Positions 12,813-27,800 of a stretch of DNA of 64,000 nucleotides are shown here, in pieces. Position 1 is the stretch's first letter; each line of letters opens with the position of its first letter. Origin of the DNA: Aphrophora alni (taxonomy: Eukaryota > Arthropoda > Insecta > Hemiptera > Aphrophoridae); the NCBI GenBank assembly GCA_963513935.1, contig OY740772.1, positions 13,672,098 through 13,736,097 on the forward strand, read 5' to 3'. The notes under the pieces are model-generated. The model searched no databases and had not been told where the DNA came from. It saw nothing but the letters and a program-made list of their open reading frames with translations. The position numbers and the translations under genes are program-made.

Positions 12813-15800
12813 CTGAAAAATAATCTTAACTAAGGTATCTCAAAACATTAAAACAAATTTGACTTAATTTATTACCTAAGCAGAGTCTAATTTACATCTT
12901 AAGCTACTAAAGAAAATTTACTTAGGGTGAGAAATCTGATTATTGAACATGATTTGGGTAAATGAAAATATTGGCTAGAACAAAATGGTTTATTACTGAG
13001 AACAAAAAAAAGTTTTGTGTAGTTTAAAATTTCTGCACCACTCCCATATTTCATTATTATAGGGCCGATTTTAATGACTGAGGTGTCAAATATTAAACAG
13101 TGTTACCTGAAGATTTGCCGAAAATTATTCATTTTCCTTGGAAACACTTATTTTGTAATAAATTTATCATTTAAATAATATGCTTGTTATGGGTAAATAA
13201 CATGTTTTACAACAAAAATAATTTAAAACAGCTGTTATAAATTCTCATATTATGTGTTATTTTGTTTCAGAATTTATAAGGGCTGTATTAAAATTATTTT
13301 TTTTAAGTTAACTTATATAGTACTTACTTCATGTTGTGTTGTGATTGATTGCTTACATTTCGAAAAACTAAACAGTTTATATGGTTTATTGTTAATGTGT
13401 GACAATTGGAGCGGAATTTTTTATCTTACAAAAGTTAGCGACCTAACTGTACAGTTTATATGGTTTATTATAAATGTGTGAGAGCTTAGATATTTTAAAT
13501 CCCAGCTGCAGGAAGACTGCGTGGAAACTGTCGAACACTTATTGGTTGGGAGGAAAATGTCAATGACATAAATCAAAGAGCACTGAATTGTTAGTAAACA
13601 AACAAGTTCAACTTTTTAATGCCAACATGAACCTCAGACCTGGACATTATTTTAAAGTTGGACATTTAAACTGTTAAAATTCATAACGGGAAACGACTAA
13701 TTTTATTAAATTTATTTATTATAAAAACACCCCTAAGTAGCTTGTAATGTTCCACATTTTTGGCTTTATGTTGGGTTAGTACTTTGTTTAATATGTGAAG
13801 TACAGTAAAAACTCTCTAATCCGGATTAATGTGGCACCGGCTGATCTGGATATCGAAAAATTCGGATCTCGGGGTGGCTATTTTTATATAGTTAAAGTGG
13901 TTTTAAATGTGAACAAAATGTAGAAAATTTACGTTTTTAGCGCTAAAACGCGTTGCGCTTACGATAAATTGTAGCTTTACCACACTATTCTAAAAATTCA
14001 CTATGGTTTTTCAAATTACTATAATATATAGACGTTACGTTTTAACTGTACTAATATGTAATTTGCCGGTACGGTAACCGGTAACAAAAGTAACTTACCG
14101 AACACAACAAAAGGTAGGTTAACTAAATAAATATTACAATAGCTATGTTTAAAAATCTATTTATTTTAAGCTGAATGAGGCTCAGCATAAAGTACACAAA
14201 CAACAATTAATTAGGTCTACAGTGTTAACTAAAAATATCAAACGAAAAATGAAGATTAGAAAATAAAACAGTACAATAAATACGTACAGGATTGTATACG
14301 TGAAATTTTGATGAACGTACAATAAATGTTAGTTTTCATTACAGTACAGTAATTTGTACTCATGTCAGTTTTTATTTAAAAAAGATGTAATGGTAGCTTG
14401 CTTGGCTCGTTGAACACGCTTCTTAGATGTAATATCTCTCCATCTACGAAAAAGAAGGAGATCGGCCGGTGAGGATTCTTCTTGTTCTTCCACGTAGTCT
14501 ATCAGCTGTTCAAGTGCTTGAAAAGCTTCGCAATGAGTCATGATTTGTTTTTGAATCCGAACCGCACTACTGCCCAGTGCCCAGCTCAAAAACATCGTTC
14601 ACTACTATTCGGGCCGAAAATATTATTTTTGTATAGAAAATTGTATTTTTATTATTTTTTATACGATGGCCGGATATCAGAGATCCGGATCAGAGAGTGT
14701 TTACTGTATAACTACACTATGATGTACAAACTTAAATCATACAGGTATCACCATTGCATATCGGAATGAAATACAGATGGATGGAAAAATTTGAAAATTT
14801 GTTTAATGTTGTAGACAAGAGAGTAAATGGATCGTATGAATGAAAAATATTGTTAAAATAGGATTTTAGTATTAAGAAACCATTGTTAGTAATTATACAT
14901 ATTAGTTATGTAAGAAATAATTAAAATCAGAAACATTCAAATGTGTTTTAAAGCAGTGCAGTGTTGTGTGATGATGTTTTCTGGGGGTATCTGCAATTAG
15001 CGATGACAATTCGCTAACTGGACTGACCAATGCAGTTACTTTCAGATCTGGAGGTGTTAGTATGATTTTTGGGAGGAAAACGCTCATCTTCGTCCAGTGA
15101 CAGAAGTTCTGTTTTTGTCTCTCTCTCTCTAACACGAGACCCTCTCATTACCAGAATGGTACGAAAAATTACCAGAGCGACACTTCAAATGAGCAGAATC
15201 ATAATAAGACAATTTTAAACCTGAATTTAATTAAATTTAGTGTTGCATCCTCGCTATAATGTGCCTAAGTTGTACTTCAAAACATATATATTTTCACATA
15301 AAATATATTATTTGGTTATCGCATAGTAAACGATAACAAAAAACTAAAGAAACATTCTAGTTAGAAAATTAAAATCTTTGAGGAAAAGACTATCAATTTT
15401 GTAATATTTCTTTACAAGCTGAGAAAGAATAATCTAAAATAACTCTATGACGTAATGGGTTGTACCAACTGAAAGATCTAAACTTCATCTTCCTAATAGT
15501 GTAAAGATCCTTTACAAAATATCAATGTAAGTAATCAATTTCCTATTTAGTAAACTGCACCGAAAGAAAAATGAGTCTGGTTCGGTTTGGTTACTACTTT
15601 GTAGAATGAGTATATCTCGTAAACTATATAACTTACGATAATTTCGAATTCGGAAGAGAAAGAAAAATACTATATAATATTGTCAACTTGTGGTATTTGG
15701 ACAAGTATTACCATTCCGTAAAATCATATGAACACTGAGCACACATTTTTCTATATAAACGCCGTCGCGTCAAGTGAGGTGATCTAGCGGAATGGTCGTC

Positions 15801-18800
15801 AACTTTATTGAATTCTTGAATTTTTACTTTTCGAGAGAAGGATTTTGGTATACATGATTATGAAAGATTGAAACATCACCTCTACAATGATATATTATAC
15901 ATTTTGATAAAATAATATCTACTACGGATAAAAGTTGAATTGAAAAAAATGTAATTTTTAGCGTGTAAAAATGACTTAAAATTCTTGATTATATATAATA
16001 AAAACTATAACAGATAGAAAGATTTGGAAAGCACAGAGCGAAAGAGAAAGATGTGATCTATGAAACAATGTTATGTTAGATCTGTTTGACAGAAATATCG
16101 ATTTGGGAATATTAGAGAAAAATGATGTCATTTTTATTTACAACTGCTTAGCACAAATCTTTAACTTTACGTATCAAAAATATGCAAAATTTACCAATTT
16201 TTGGAATATTATTTGTTTTTTTGCATGATTATGCATCTACGGAACATTAGCTTTTAAACAGTATTTTATTTATTGTGATAGGACGATTGTAAGTGGGCGA
16301 AATGTTGAATTGCAAAATACGAGTTTTTGGGTTGATGAACTAATCAAGCGTCACAGATCAACTCAGGCCTGGGACGATCGCCAGATGGAGGGTTAATAGT
16401 TCTCATATGTCTACCATGGAGATCTCAATTCCCTGAAAGCTCTCTTCCACCAAGTATGTTTGGCTATCTTCCAATCCCTCCAGCGTCTCTCCACCTAGGT
16501 TCAATCTCCCACTGCTCGATTAACCTTGTTTTTTGCCATCCAAGGGTTTAATATACTAGTCTCACCTTCATGAGCTTTACGTCTCTTACAAGCTAAGCTA
16601 TTTCATCATTTTTACAAGTCTGTCACAATAATTGTTTTTACTCTGGCTTCTCCAAAAGAATTTAGATAATTTATTTAAATATATATACATTTTTTTTTGT
16701 TTTGTAACTAGTTATACCCCTAACACAACCTTGAACATTTAATAACTAGTTTGTAATTATTCCCTAAAAATGTATGTGTGACAAGAACCTACCTTGTTAT
16801 AACCATTCCGTCCCTCTTTGCTCACAATATACCATAAGATACTGAAGTAGTTATATCTCTTGAAGTTCAGCTTGGAATACACTTTCTTATTGAGATCAAT
16901 GTAAAGGTCTGCAACAGAATATCATACTAATTAATAGATTAAATTAATCAAACATACAAATTGTTACTTTATAAAAACTGGGGTGATTTAAATAAAAAAT
17001 TATTTACAGGAAAAACATACTACATATTGAGGGACAAAGTTACTTGGTTTCTTAGCATTAATCAAGCTACACATGTTCCTTGGGTGGTGCTAAATGAGTA
17101 TTTATTTGGTCCTTCAATATCTAATCTACTGATCCTACGCTGTTCAAAAGGAGATCCTTCTGAAGCCTCACACAAGTCGTCATACAAGAAGTATCTTCCA
17201 ACAATCAGCGAAACTACAAAACGTATAAAGCAGACCCTTACCTATCTAAAAGTCCTTAAAAAAACTATTGTGCTTCAATGAGAACTGGGGAGTTCATGTG
17301 CGAGTTGAGGAAAATGAATTAGCTGATAAACTAGGGGAGAAGGGCATTGAAGTTCATGTAGGTCAAAACCCACTGGCGGTGAATTCTGCTAAGAAAGTTA
17401 TTCTGCAGCAGAACATATAAAGGGGGAAAATGGGAAAACATTACAGAAGATTGAAAAATCTAGAGGAAGGAAACTCTGGCAATATTTAGACTAACCATCT
17501 CACAAACATATATACGCATCTATCAAGCAAATATACCATCTGCCGCACTCCTGATTTGATCATGAGTCTGACCACCTAAGAGGCTAACTTGGCTAGGCTT
17601 TATAGTTGGAGAGCTGGTGGCCATTTTGTTCAATTCAATTTATACCTCGTGAAACTGATCTGTCACCAAAACTCCCACGTTTTTTTTTTACTCTTCTTGA
17701 AATTTTGATAGCTCTTTTCATACTGAATAAAGTCTAAAAAAATTTGACAGACTGTTTAGACCTTGCAAATCGGGTGGCAGACGATTTTTTAATTTACAAA
17801 ATATACATTAAATTTATTTTATACCATCTGCCATTTCAACGATAAATGTTGAAGGGTATTCTGGGATGTCTAACATCCGGGGAGAGCGAGAGTGTTATGT
17901 AGGCGCGTGAGTGTGAGCTATTTGAGAAGGCGTATCGCCATGTTCACTGACGTCACCACGCTACTTTAAATTTCATTTCTAACATATTTACAATAAATAA
18001 TCTATAATTTTTATTAATTAATAATTATATGTCATGTCTCTTTTAAAACAAATAAATTGTTACAGATGTTTACTTTTTGTTCAAATAGTCAGGTTATTTT
18101 TACAGATTTGATATCTGTAGTTGTTATACATTTATCAAATTGGTGTTTCAAAAAACATTCTAAACTATCCTGCAATTTATGAAAATAAATATTACACAAA
18201 TATTGAAAAGATATGACCAAGATCCTAAGAGGTCCAATTTTCCTTTAACAAATAATTAATTTACTGCAACATAAAATAAAAAGTTTTACAAGCTGTAATA
18301 ATTTACAACTAAAAATTCAAAACTTAAAATATTTCCAATATAACCATTTTAGGAAAAAAAAAATTTTTTTTAAAGTTTGTATTGAAAAATTTTATTAGGT
18401 AAAACAAGTCTTACGCTCCAAGTTTTCAACTGAATTTGTTTCCATACTCAAAGTAGTGACATTGGCAAACTGAATTAGGCTATACACATTTATTGACAAA
18501 TCATGTAAATTAAAAATAACACCAGACGGAGAACTGATTCTTGAGGGATACCACATCTCAGTTGGGTCTGTTTAGACAGCCTTTCTGCAACGATAAAACA
18601 CGTTATGTTCTATTATAAATAAATGAGTTCAACAACACTAATGGTATTCCTCAAAGACCAAGCCTTTCACATTTATTAATAAATAAACTGAAACTGACAA
18701 AGTCAAATGCTTTGAAAAAGTCTAGAAAAATACTCATAACTTTTCATTTTTTCCAAGATCTCCATTAAAAAGTCCCTTAACTCGACTATAGCATCTATTG

Positions 18801-21800
18801 TTGACTTTCCTTTTTGAAACCCATATTGACCACTATAAAGGATTTTTGATTTGTCTAAAAAGTTAAGAACCTAAATTAAAATAGTTTTTCAAAAATTTTG
18901 TTGAATACCAATACCTGTAATAAAGAAATAGGTATGTAATTGTTAATGATATCTTTTCCGCTCATTTAAAATAATGGGTAGACCTTAGCAGATTTTATAA
19001 TGGCTGGAAAATACCTTCAGAGAATGAGGCTTTAATTAAAATTTGAAGAGGTTTGATGAGTTCCTCAGAACATTATTCCTATTGACCAACTCTTGTTCTA
19101 TTCACACCCTAAGATTATTGGAGTATTCAAGGGCTAGGTGATCTTTATTTTAATAAATATAGAGTTTGTTTTACATGTAATGTTTTGAGGTATCAATTCA
19201 AAAAGTGGTTTTTAAATGATGTCTGTCTGTTGTATGTTGTGTGCAGTATAGCTCAAATACATAGACCGATTTCAATAAAATTTGGTATATGGGTACATTC
19301 TGGCCATAACACAGTATACTTTCTTTATTTTTTAATAACTTTAAAATGGAGATAAAATGTAGCTGCCATAAAATAAAAACAAATTTGAGTTATAGTTTTG
19401 TTATTGTAACTCATGTATTACTGAGGATGTCAGATTTTTTTTATCTGACAAATTGTTTGTTTATTTTTGTAGATGGGTGAGTGAAAAAGTTTGTCAAATG
19501 TTTTTGAAGAGTTTATTTTAAATTCACATTTATTTATTAAAACATTTTGTTTATAATTCCGAAAACAAATATATTGAACAATTAAATTTGAAGTCATTAG
19601 AATGTCAGACTTCCAATTTTTGGGATAATGTATACAAATTTCAAGTTCTTACTATTATTCCTTTATGTGCCCCAAAATATAAATGCATACCCAATAAATA
19701 CGCAATGAAAAATTTAACTCTAATTTCTATTGACCAAACAGTAAACACAATGTTCTAGATCTTTTTTAAAAAAACAGGATATAAATGCTAGATTTATAAT
19801 CTGAAGTAGTGACTGGTATTTTTGATTTAAAATCTAGGCCATCGTATCAGATTATATTTAATAAAATCACATCTTACCACCATCTAAATATTTGCCTTCT
19901 TCAAATTCTTTTACTCCGAGTTCTTCTGGTCCAACTCCAATGAGCCGAATTTTGTTTTCTCGTAAAGTTTGTGCGATCTGGCTGACTTCTTTTGCCCAAA
20001 GTCGACAGTAAAGACATCCCCAGCGACGAAGGAACAAAATCACACATGTCTTGTCTTTCCAAACAGATTCTAATAACTCGCACTACAAACAACATATAAA
20101 TAGGTTAGTTTACACATAATTTGACAATCACAGTCTATACAGCCTAGATAGGCTACTAATGAGAAGAATTAATTCTAAAATGTTTTAACACAATAACTTA
20201 ACATGCTTTATAGAGGACTCTTCTGTAAAGGAACCACCAGAACTTGAAACTTGACATTGAAAGACTAAAGAACTTTTAAGTGGCCACATTTTTCTCCCCT
20301 CTCTTAAAGAAGGATCCAAATCTTCTGATGCTTTTAGAGCTTCTTTGCAGACACAAAATTAATGAGATTCTTCAATTTATTAACTTTTAGCAATACAAAT
20401 GGTGCAAACAATGCATCATCATAATAAGTTTAACTTAAGAGTTAAACCAAAGGGATAAACAGAATGATATGAACAGGTACTTGGCGTCAGAATGTTTCTA
20501 CACTCAGTACGCAACCAGCCGTGGTAGCTAGAGCATCGTTCCTATTGTATATTTTTTTTACAGTGGAGTTTTAAAATGAGAGCTGTGATTGAAAATCCCG
20601 CCATTTGTGAAGTGTGTGGTGTGATAAGGTTTTTGTTGGTAAAAACTTGGGTAAAGCACGTCAACTGTGCAACAAAACGGCAATCGATGGAATGGGGTCA
20701 CACGCATTCGCCCAAGAAACCGAAGAAGTGTCTGCAGACGTTATCAGCAAGAAAAATCATGGTTACTGTGTTTTGGGACGCACAAAAGTGATTTTCGTTG
20801 ATTTTCTTGAACATGGCCAAACAATCAATTCTGAGAGGTATTGGGAAACACTCCAAAAATTAAGACGTGCGATACAAAACAAGTTTCGGGGGAAACTTAG
20901 CGGAAAAGTTTTGTTTTTCCACGACAACGCCCGTCCACACACGGCCAAGCGTACCCAAGAGCTCTTGGATGGGAAGTTTTCAATCATCCACCGTACAGCC
21001 CGGATTTGGCGCCGAGCGATTACCATCTGTTCCCAGTGATGAAGACATGGCTCGCTACACAACGCTTTGACACTGACGCTGAACTCCATGCCGGTGTAAA
21101 CCATTGGTTAAACTCGCAGGCGGCAGATTTCTACAAAGAGGGAATTGAAAAACTTGTACCACGTTATGATAAATGCCTTAATTTATATGGCGATTATGTA
21201 TAAAAATGGCTTAAGAGTTTACGTTCAAAATTTATATAATAAAAATTGGTTGTCTTCACTTTGTTTATATTTTATTTCAAAACGTCTGTTACTTTCTGGA
21301 TAGTCCTGGTACATTCGTCAACTTGCGTGGAGGTTGGCAATCTTATCTCCCAGTAGACAATCCACTGTAATCAACATATCGGACGAATGACTGAATCGAG
21401 GCAGCTGTTTTGCCCCCGAAAAGTTGCACAATATTGTATACAGCGTGTGTTGCAGGTCTCAGATACAGCATTTTTGAGTCCCATCTGAAATGGGATTCTT
21501 TGATACAATGTTGTGCAACATTGCTAGTGTGAACGTGTGTTGCGGGGCAGTCCAGCATAGTCACTGTTGTTAGTCTGATGTTTTTATTGTACAGTGTAAT
21601 TATGTGGACCACAGAAATAACAATAAAACTAATTCTAGACATCCACGTAAACAATTGTTTGTAGCACATTTTTGATTCTGAATATAAGAACAGGGACAAG
21701 CGAGCTACTGCCATGACTCGGTTAGCAGAAAAATACAAAGTTTCAGTCGGTGAACTTGACAAGAAAATTAAATTAAAATTAAAATTTTTAATATACGTCT

Positions 21801-24800
21801 ACAACAACAATTGTAATTATTTAGGCATTTATAATAATAACAGTACGTATCAAGAATAAAAAATAAATCAAAAAATTATTTACATTATAACATTTTTAGA
21901 ACAAAATTGTGTATACATACTGTCTATAATAACTGAAGAACTTATTTTTATATTAATAACATAAAAGTAACAAAATATATAACTAACAAAGAAATTAGTA
22001 TTTATAGAATTTATACAATAAGGAAAGGTAATAATATTCAGACAAACTTTTAAAAGTGATGGAAATGTAGATGAACTGAAATACCTAGGTATTGATAAAG
22101 TTATAAATCTTAAAATAACAACTACAAAAATACCTTAGGTAAAGAACAGGTGACATTATTTCAAATTTTATCCCACTTGCACGCCACTGAACCTTTTTCT
22201 GTAACAAAATTATCCCAAAATTTGTTTCTAATTTCATGTGCATTTTCTGGCGTTTCTCTTGGTGTATTTTGTACCCCCGTCAGTGATTCCGATTCTTCAA
22301 TTAATGATCACCATCCAATACATATGAGATTTCCATCAGAGTCTTCAATGTCAAATGACCCAGGGGGAACTACAACCTTCTGGATTCAGTATCTTACTGT
22401 AAAAAATTGTGGAAGTATGCGCATGTAAAAGCCACAGCCTCTACTTTCTCAGCGTGCAAACCAATTTCAATTATTCGCCAAGGCACGACAGTCTGTAATT
22501 GAAAATTTTGTACGATGTACAAAACCCTGGAATATGTGGATATGGTTTCATGACATTCTGCGATAAAGGGAATGTGTCATCGGAAACAAAAATTAAAGGA
22601 GTGAAAGTTGGTCTTTCAGGTAATACCATGGATTTTGGTAAAGTTCCCTTTTATTCAATTTTTTATGTAAAGTCGTAAAACTGAAAACACCACCGTCTGA
22701 AATTCTACCTTGACATCCTACAACCAAGTATAAAATATTGTAATAATTGGCATCTGCTACAGCAAGGCCAACAATGCTGTAAAAACCTTCATAATTGAAG
22801 TACAGATTTTCACTTCGATCGGGTGACACAATCTGTATGTGCTTGCCATCTATACTACTAAGATAATTTAGGAAATTCTATCTCTTCGAAAAGTATTGAA
22901 CTACATTTAACCATTCACTGCTAGTTGTACGACTCTGAAACAATGACAAAAATATATGTTATTAAATTTAATAAGTGAGTACAAAAATAATATATAAAAG
23001 TATAGCTACAAACTTACTGACGAAAAAGAAAACAACACTTACATTATGAAATAAGTAAAACGATATATTATTATTATAAACCGCTTACTGTTTCAGGTGA
23101 CTAATACATCCGATATAGATGCCAGTGTAAGTGAATCACAAAGGCTTGAGGAGGATGAAAATCAGTCACATATTTCTGAAGTAAGTTCTTTTCAAGTTCC
23201 CAAAAGTAAGTAAAGCTGCATTCGCTGATATGTCAACGGACGCAGTAAGATACATGAAAACTCTGAGCAATGCAGTGACGAAACATGATTCTTTCACAAT
23301 TTTTAGAGAATTCGTGGCAAACTCATTGCGCTCTAGTGGGGGATCATTTCTAGAAGTAACTATGGCAAAACAGCCATTACCGAAATTATTTTCAACCTAC
23401 AGAGAGGTTTATATTTAACTGACAGTCCAACACAGCAATACAACCAGCCACATGAACATATCTCAACTAAACACTTGGACATTGAGTGTTCATGTTATGT
23501 CACAGAGTTCAATTCCATTGCTTGCGCTTCCGATTACAATGTACAATCATTCCTAACAAACTTGACTTTGATTATTTTGTTATATGTGTCCAATTTATAT
23601 AATTTTAAACTTTATTTTTGAAACTTTAAACTCCTTTTAACAAACTTCATACTATGTGATATAATTTTTCGTATATTTTTAAACGTAGTCAAGTTATATA
23701 ATTTTTCTATTAATTCATAACAATCTTTTCTATATTAACATTCAATAAAATTTAAGAAAATATAAAAGTTGCAGTTTTACGACTTTAAACTTACCTTAAC
23801 ATGTTCTTTCAAGACAATGATGAGGGCTTCACACACTTCTGGTACGAATTCCGATATTGCTTGCTTTATATCTTAAATGTGTACATCAAGGCTAGTAAAA
23901 GAATCTCCACTTGCCTACCTCTACTTGCAGTATGTGGAACCGGAGCGTGACCACAAGTTTTAAAGTTGAGGAAAATGATTCTCTGTACCGGGTGATCTTT
24001 TTGGAAATTTTTTAACAGTAGCTTTTTCGAAATCAACAAGTTTCATCCTCGTGAAATTCCTGCACCCACTCCCATCCTTTTACTTCAAAGTATTAAGAAG
24101 ATCTAGACTGGGTTCGTTGCTTTTAATAAATGATGCACCCACCATCGTTTTGGTTTTTGTTTAGTAACATTTTGGGAAAGTACTAAAAGAGGAATGGAGA
24201 ATACTGCCGGTGGCAATTCCCTCAACATTCTTAATTAAACTATCCCAGTAGTGTGGACACTGAAGATTGTATTGCAGAAGCTCAACATTGTGCCACAATA
24301 GTTTTGCAACAAAGACGTGCAACAAAGAATCCAAGTGTGTACTAGACATAATGTATGTAATTATTATAAAATGTACAACCAAATTTTTTTTAAGCAATCT
24401 TATTATGAAACTATTAACACATCTAATAATAAAATTAAAACTATTTGGTCTCTTGTAAAGTCTGAACATGGTAGTCAGAATAAAAGCTTGAATCTCTCAG
24501 ATTTAGAAATTGGTACAAAGCGTTGTAAAAATGAGCAGGAAATTGCTAATTATTTTAATAACACAATAACTTTATTTAATGGTAAGACATCATTGTGATT
24601 TCAATTGATAATGATAAAAATAAGTGAATTTGATTTACAATAATATTTTTTCACGTTTTGATGTTGTTATTGTACTCAATAGTTTATTTATGTTATTGGG
24701 TTGTTTGGTTAGGTTAGGTTATATTTTATTATTTGGTTTATTGGATTATTGAATTATTATTGACTAATACAGTTATCTCATGGAATTTTAAATGTTTCTA

Positions 24801-27800
24801 ATTAATAAAAGTGGGGTTATTGGATTATTGTTTATTTTTTTTTCTTAAAAATATGTTTCCCCATCATAATATGATCAATTATCATATTCCAATACATTTC
24901 ACATAATTTGAAGAAAAAAAGTGGGGGATATAACATAAAAGTACCCTTCAATATAGACATAAATTTAAACCGAAAAAATATTTAAACATACTTCATAAGA
25001 AACTTAATACAGCACATTTCCAAATATCCATCCTAAAGAGTACAGCAGATCTAAAAACTAAATTAATAATTTATCACAGAAGTTTTTGTTTAATAATCCA
25101 GTGTGGTATCTTACTGTGTGGTTGTGGATCACAGGTGTTGATGCAATTTTTAAAGTACAGAAAATCTATATCAGCTGTACTGTATGACTTAAAAAAAACT
25201 ATTTCTTGTAAACCTCTGTTTAAAAAGTTGGATAGTTACGCTTCAATCTATGTATATTCTAGAGTCTATTTTGTTTTTTAAACAAATTAAAAAAATTGAT
25301 AGTTTCTCAGTTTTTAAGAGGTAATTGAGGGGACTTCTGCTATCAAAAGCTTATTATAGAGTCAAGGATTATAAATAATAAATTTATGTAAATAGTTGTT
25401 AAGTTGAATTAAGACATAAAATTATTGTGTTATGAACTTGTATACGTATAGTATTAGTATATTTGGTTTTGTATTGTTTGTTAATTGTGTTTAGGACAAT
25501 ATTACCAGTTTTATAGCAATATCGTCAGTAGGGCTTGTGTTGGTAGTGGGATTAGCAGCTGAGGGTGATGACTTAGTTATTGTGTTGAACAAATGAAATG
25601 AATTCTTGTGCAAAATTATGTTTTTATTCATTTGATTACTGTTTCCTAGTGATTGATTTTTCCTAAAAGTGACTGTAGAAACAAAATTATAGGCAAGAAA
25701 TTAATAATTACATATTATAATACATCTAAATAAAACTGAGTGAAATTAATAGTTTTTAACATCTGTTTAATTGCATAGATACACTCACTTTCTTCAATTA
25801 TCAGCTTCCATATTCATATATAAAGCTTATAATAATAAATTACAGTGACTTATTAATTACGTAGGCCTATGTCATAATGTAATTACGTATGCCATACTAA
25901 CTATTGAATGATACGAGAATGTATGGGTAGCCTATCAAAATCGCTAATTATTGTTAATTAGTGGTACGTTTGTTATTCTTTACTGACTGAAATTTGAGAT
26001 ATGGGCAGAAAACCTTATCCTCAGAAGCAAATGTATTAATTTCTCTATAACCAATCATTAAAAATGTGCAACCTAAGTAATCATATGTTGTAGTGTAATC
26101 ATATGATAATCATATGTTAAGTGCGGAGGCTTTTCAATATCCAACACAATGTGCTATTAAGTACTAAACAACAGCATTGATGATCTTTTAACAGTTGGAA
26201 TGGTGTTAAATTTAATGTTTACAAAAATTTCTGCTATTTCTTTTGTAAAAATAAGAAGTTTTTTTTTAAAGTGTGGAATGAATCTCCATCCTACATGATA
26301 AAATCATCATTTCTAACTTACTACATTTCATTGACGCTTATTTTTTGTGTTGCTTATTCATGTTCAATATGAATGACTGCTAAATCACTAAAGACACATG
26401 TGTATCCTTACTTATAATAATAAATAAATGGAACTTAATTAAATTTACTTTTGAATAATGTCACTCAATTGTACCTGTTGTACCTATAAGTGTCTAGTTT
26501 GAACATTTCTACCAACTTTTCAACAACATAAGTTAAAAAATGCTAAAATACATTTAGGTTTTATACCACAAGCATTTGATTTTCTTAAAATTTTGTCTGA
26601 TAAAACAACACCGTTTCACAGCTTTCTGACTAAAAATATATCATTGATTTATTTTTATAAAATATCTTACCAGGATCTCTAGAATGTGTTTTGTCAATGT
26701 CTTAAATTAATATTAACAAAGTTTAAGGTAACCTACAGTTTTGTATAAAATGCCTATGTTCCCCGAGTAGTTCACATTCCTTGGCCATTTTGGTAGTTTT
26801 AATTTTCCCATACTAGTGATGAATAATAATGAATAGAAATTAATAAAACTAAAATAACATTTTTTTTTAAAATGTACAAATAAATTATCGATATTTAACT
26901 AGGATTGATCGATTGAATTTAGGTAATTTTAGGAGCTTTAACATTTATTTTACTTATCAATTCAGCTAGCCTACCAGAGAAATCTTTGTACCTTTTATAA
27001 GTTCAAGGATTCCGTTTTCAGTGTTGGCGGCTTCTTCCCTTGGCTGATGAATTTCATTTTCCTTCTCCTAGGCTTTTTAAAAAAAGTATAGGCCTAATAA
27101 AATTATAACTAAAACTCATTTTTTCATTTTCAAAATTCTATTTCTCTATGAGGCCTACCAGTAGATCTACCAAAACAATGGTAAATAGAAATTAAGATGA
27201 CACTATTTCAAATATAAATGTATACCCAATCTTATCTAGCTAACAACCTAACCTTCCGTTCAGTAATGTTTTTACTCCTAACTTTTTGGAATTCTCCAGT
27301 AGGCTCTAGTAGTTCTCCTTATTAATCTATTGTAGAAAAGAAAGTTTGCAAAAAATTAAACAAATCAGAACCAACAACTTGTTATGAATATCTAGGCCTA
27401 AATATCTAATATGCAGAATCAAGAGGGTCTAACAATTAATTGAGGAATCGATCAAATAAACAGACAAAGTTAATACAGACAAATAATTATAAAGTTTGTT
27501 TTTCATTGCATATAACAACAAACTGCATTTCAACTCAACATGTAGACCTTGAATTACTGATAATGACTACATTTACACATAATTTGACATTGATTAGTAG
27601 GCTATAATTATTTACCTAGGCTACCTTATATTATGTATGATTAACCAACAAGTTTGAACAAAATATCCATAAACACGTTTTAACACGTTAAATAATCATG
27701 TTAAAATTAATTTACACACTAAAATTCACATTGCTTCAAATAATATTGGTAAATACGTCATTGTATCATGCGACTTCATAAAATGTTGATAATAAGGTTT

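Noticed and set aside
15784..15810. tRNA gene or tRNA-derived SINE
   Set aside because: GATCTAGCGGAATGGTC resembles an A box, but no B box, anticodon arm or acceptor stem could be found downstream.
19901..20095. 64-codon minus-strand open frame starting MLFVVRVIRICLERQ
   Set aside because: Same strand as PRXL2B exon 2 but in the wrong frame; the correct frame gives the conserved C-x-x-C and GVGPEELG motifs.
20763..21104. 113-codon minus-strand open frame
   Set aside because: Antisense to the mariner transposase, whose catalytic motifs read clearly on the plus strand.
21343..21762. 139-codon minus-strand open frame
   Set aside because: Its opposite strand carries the MADF start of the Harbinger partner gene, and the frame itself has no recognisable motif, so it is taken as an antisense shadow.
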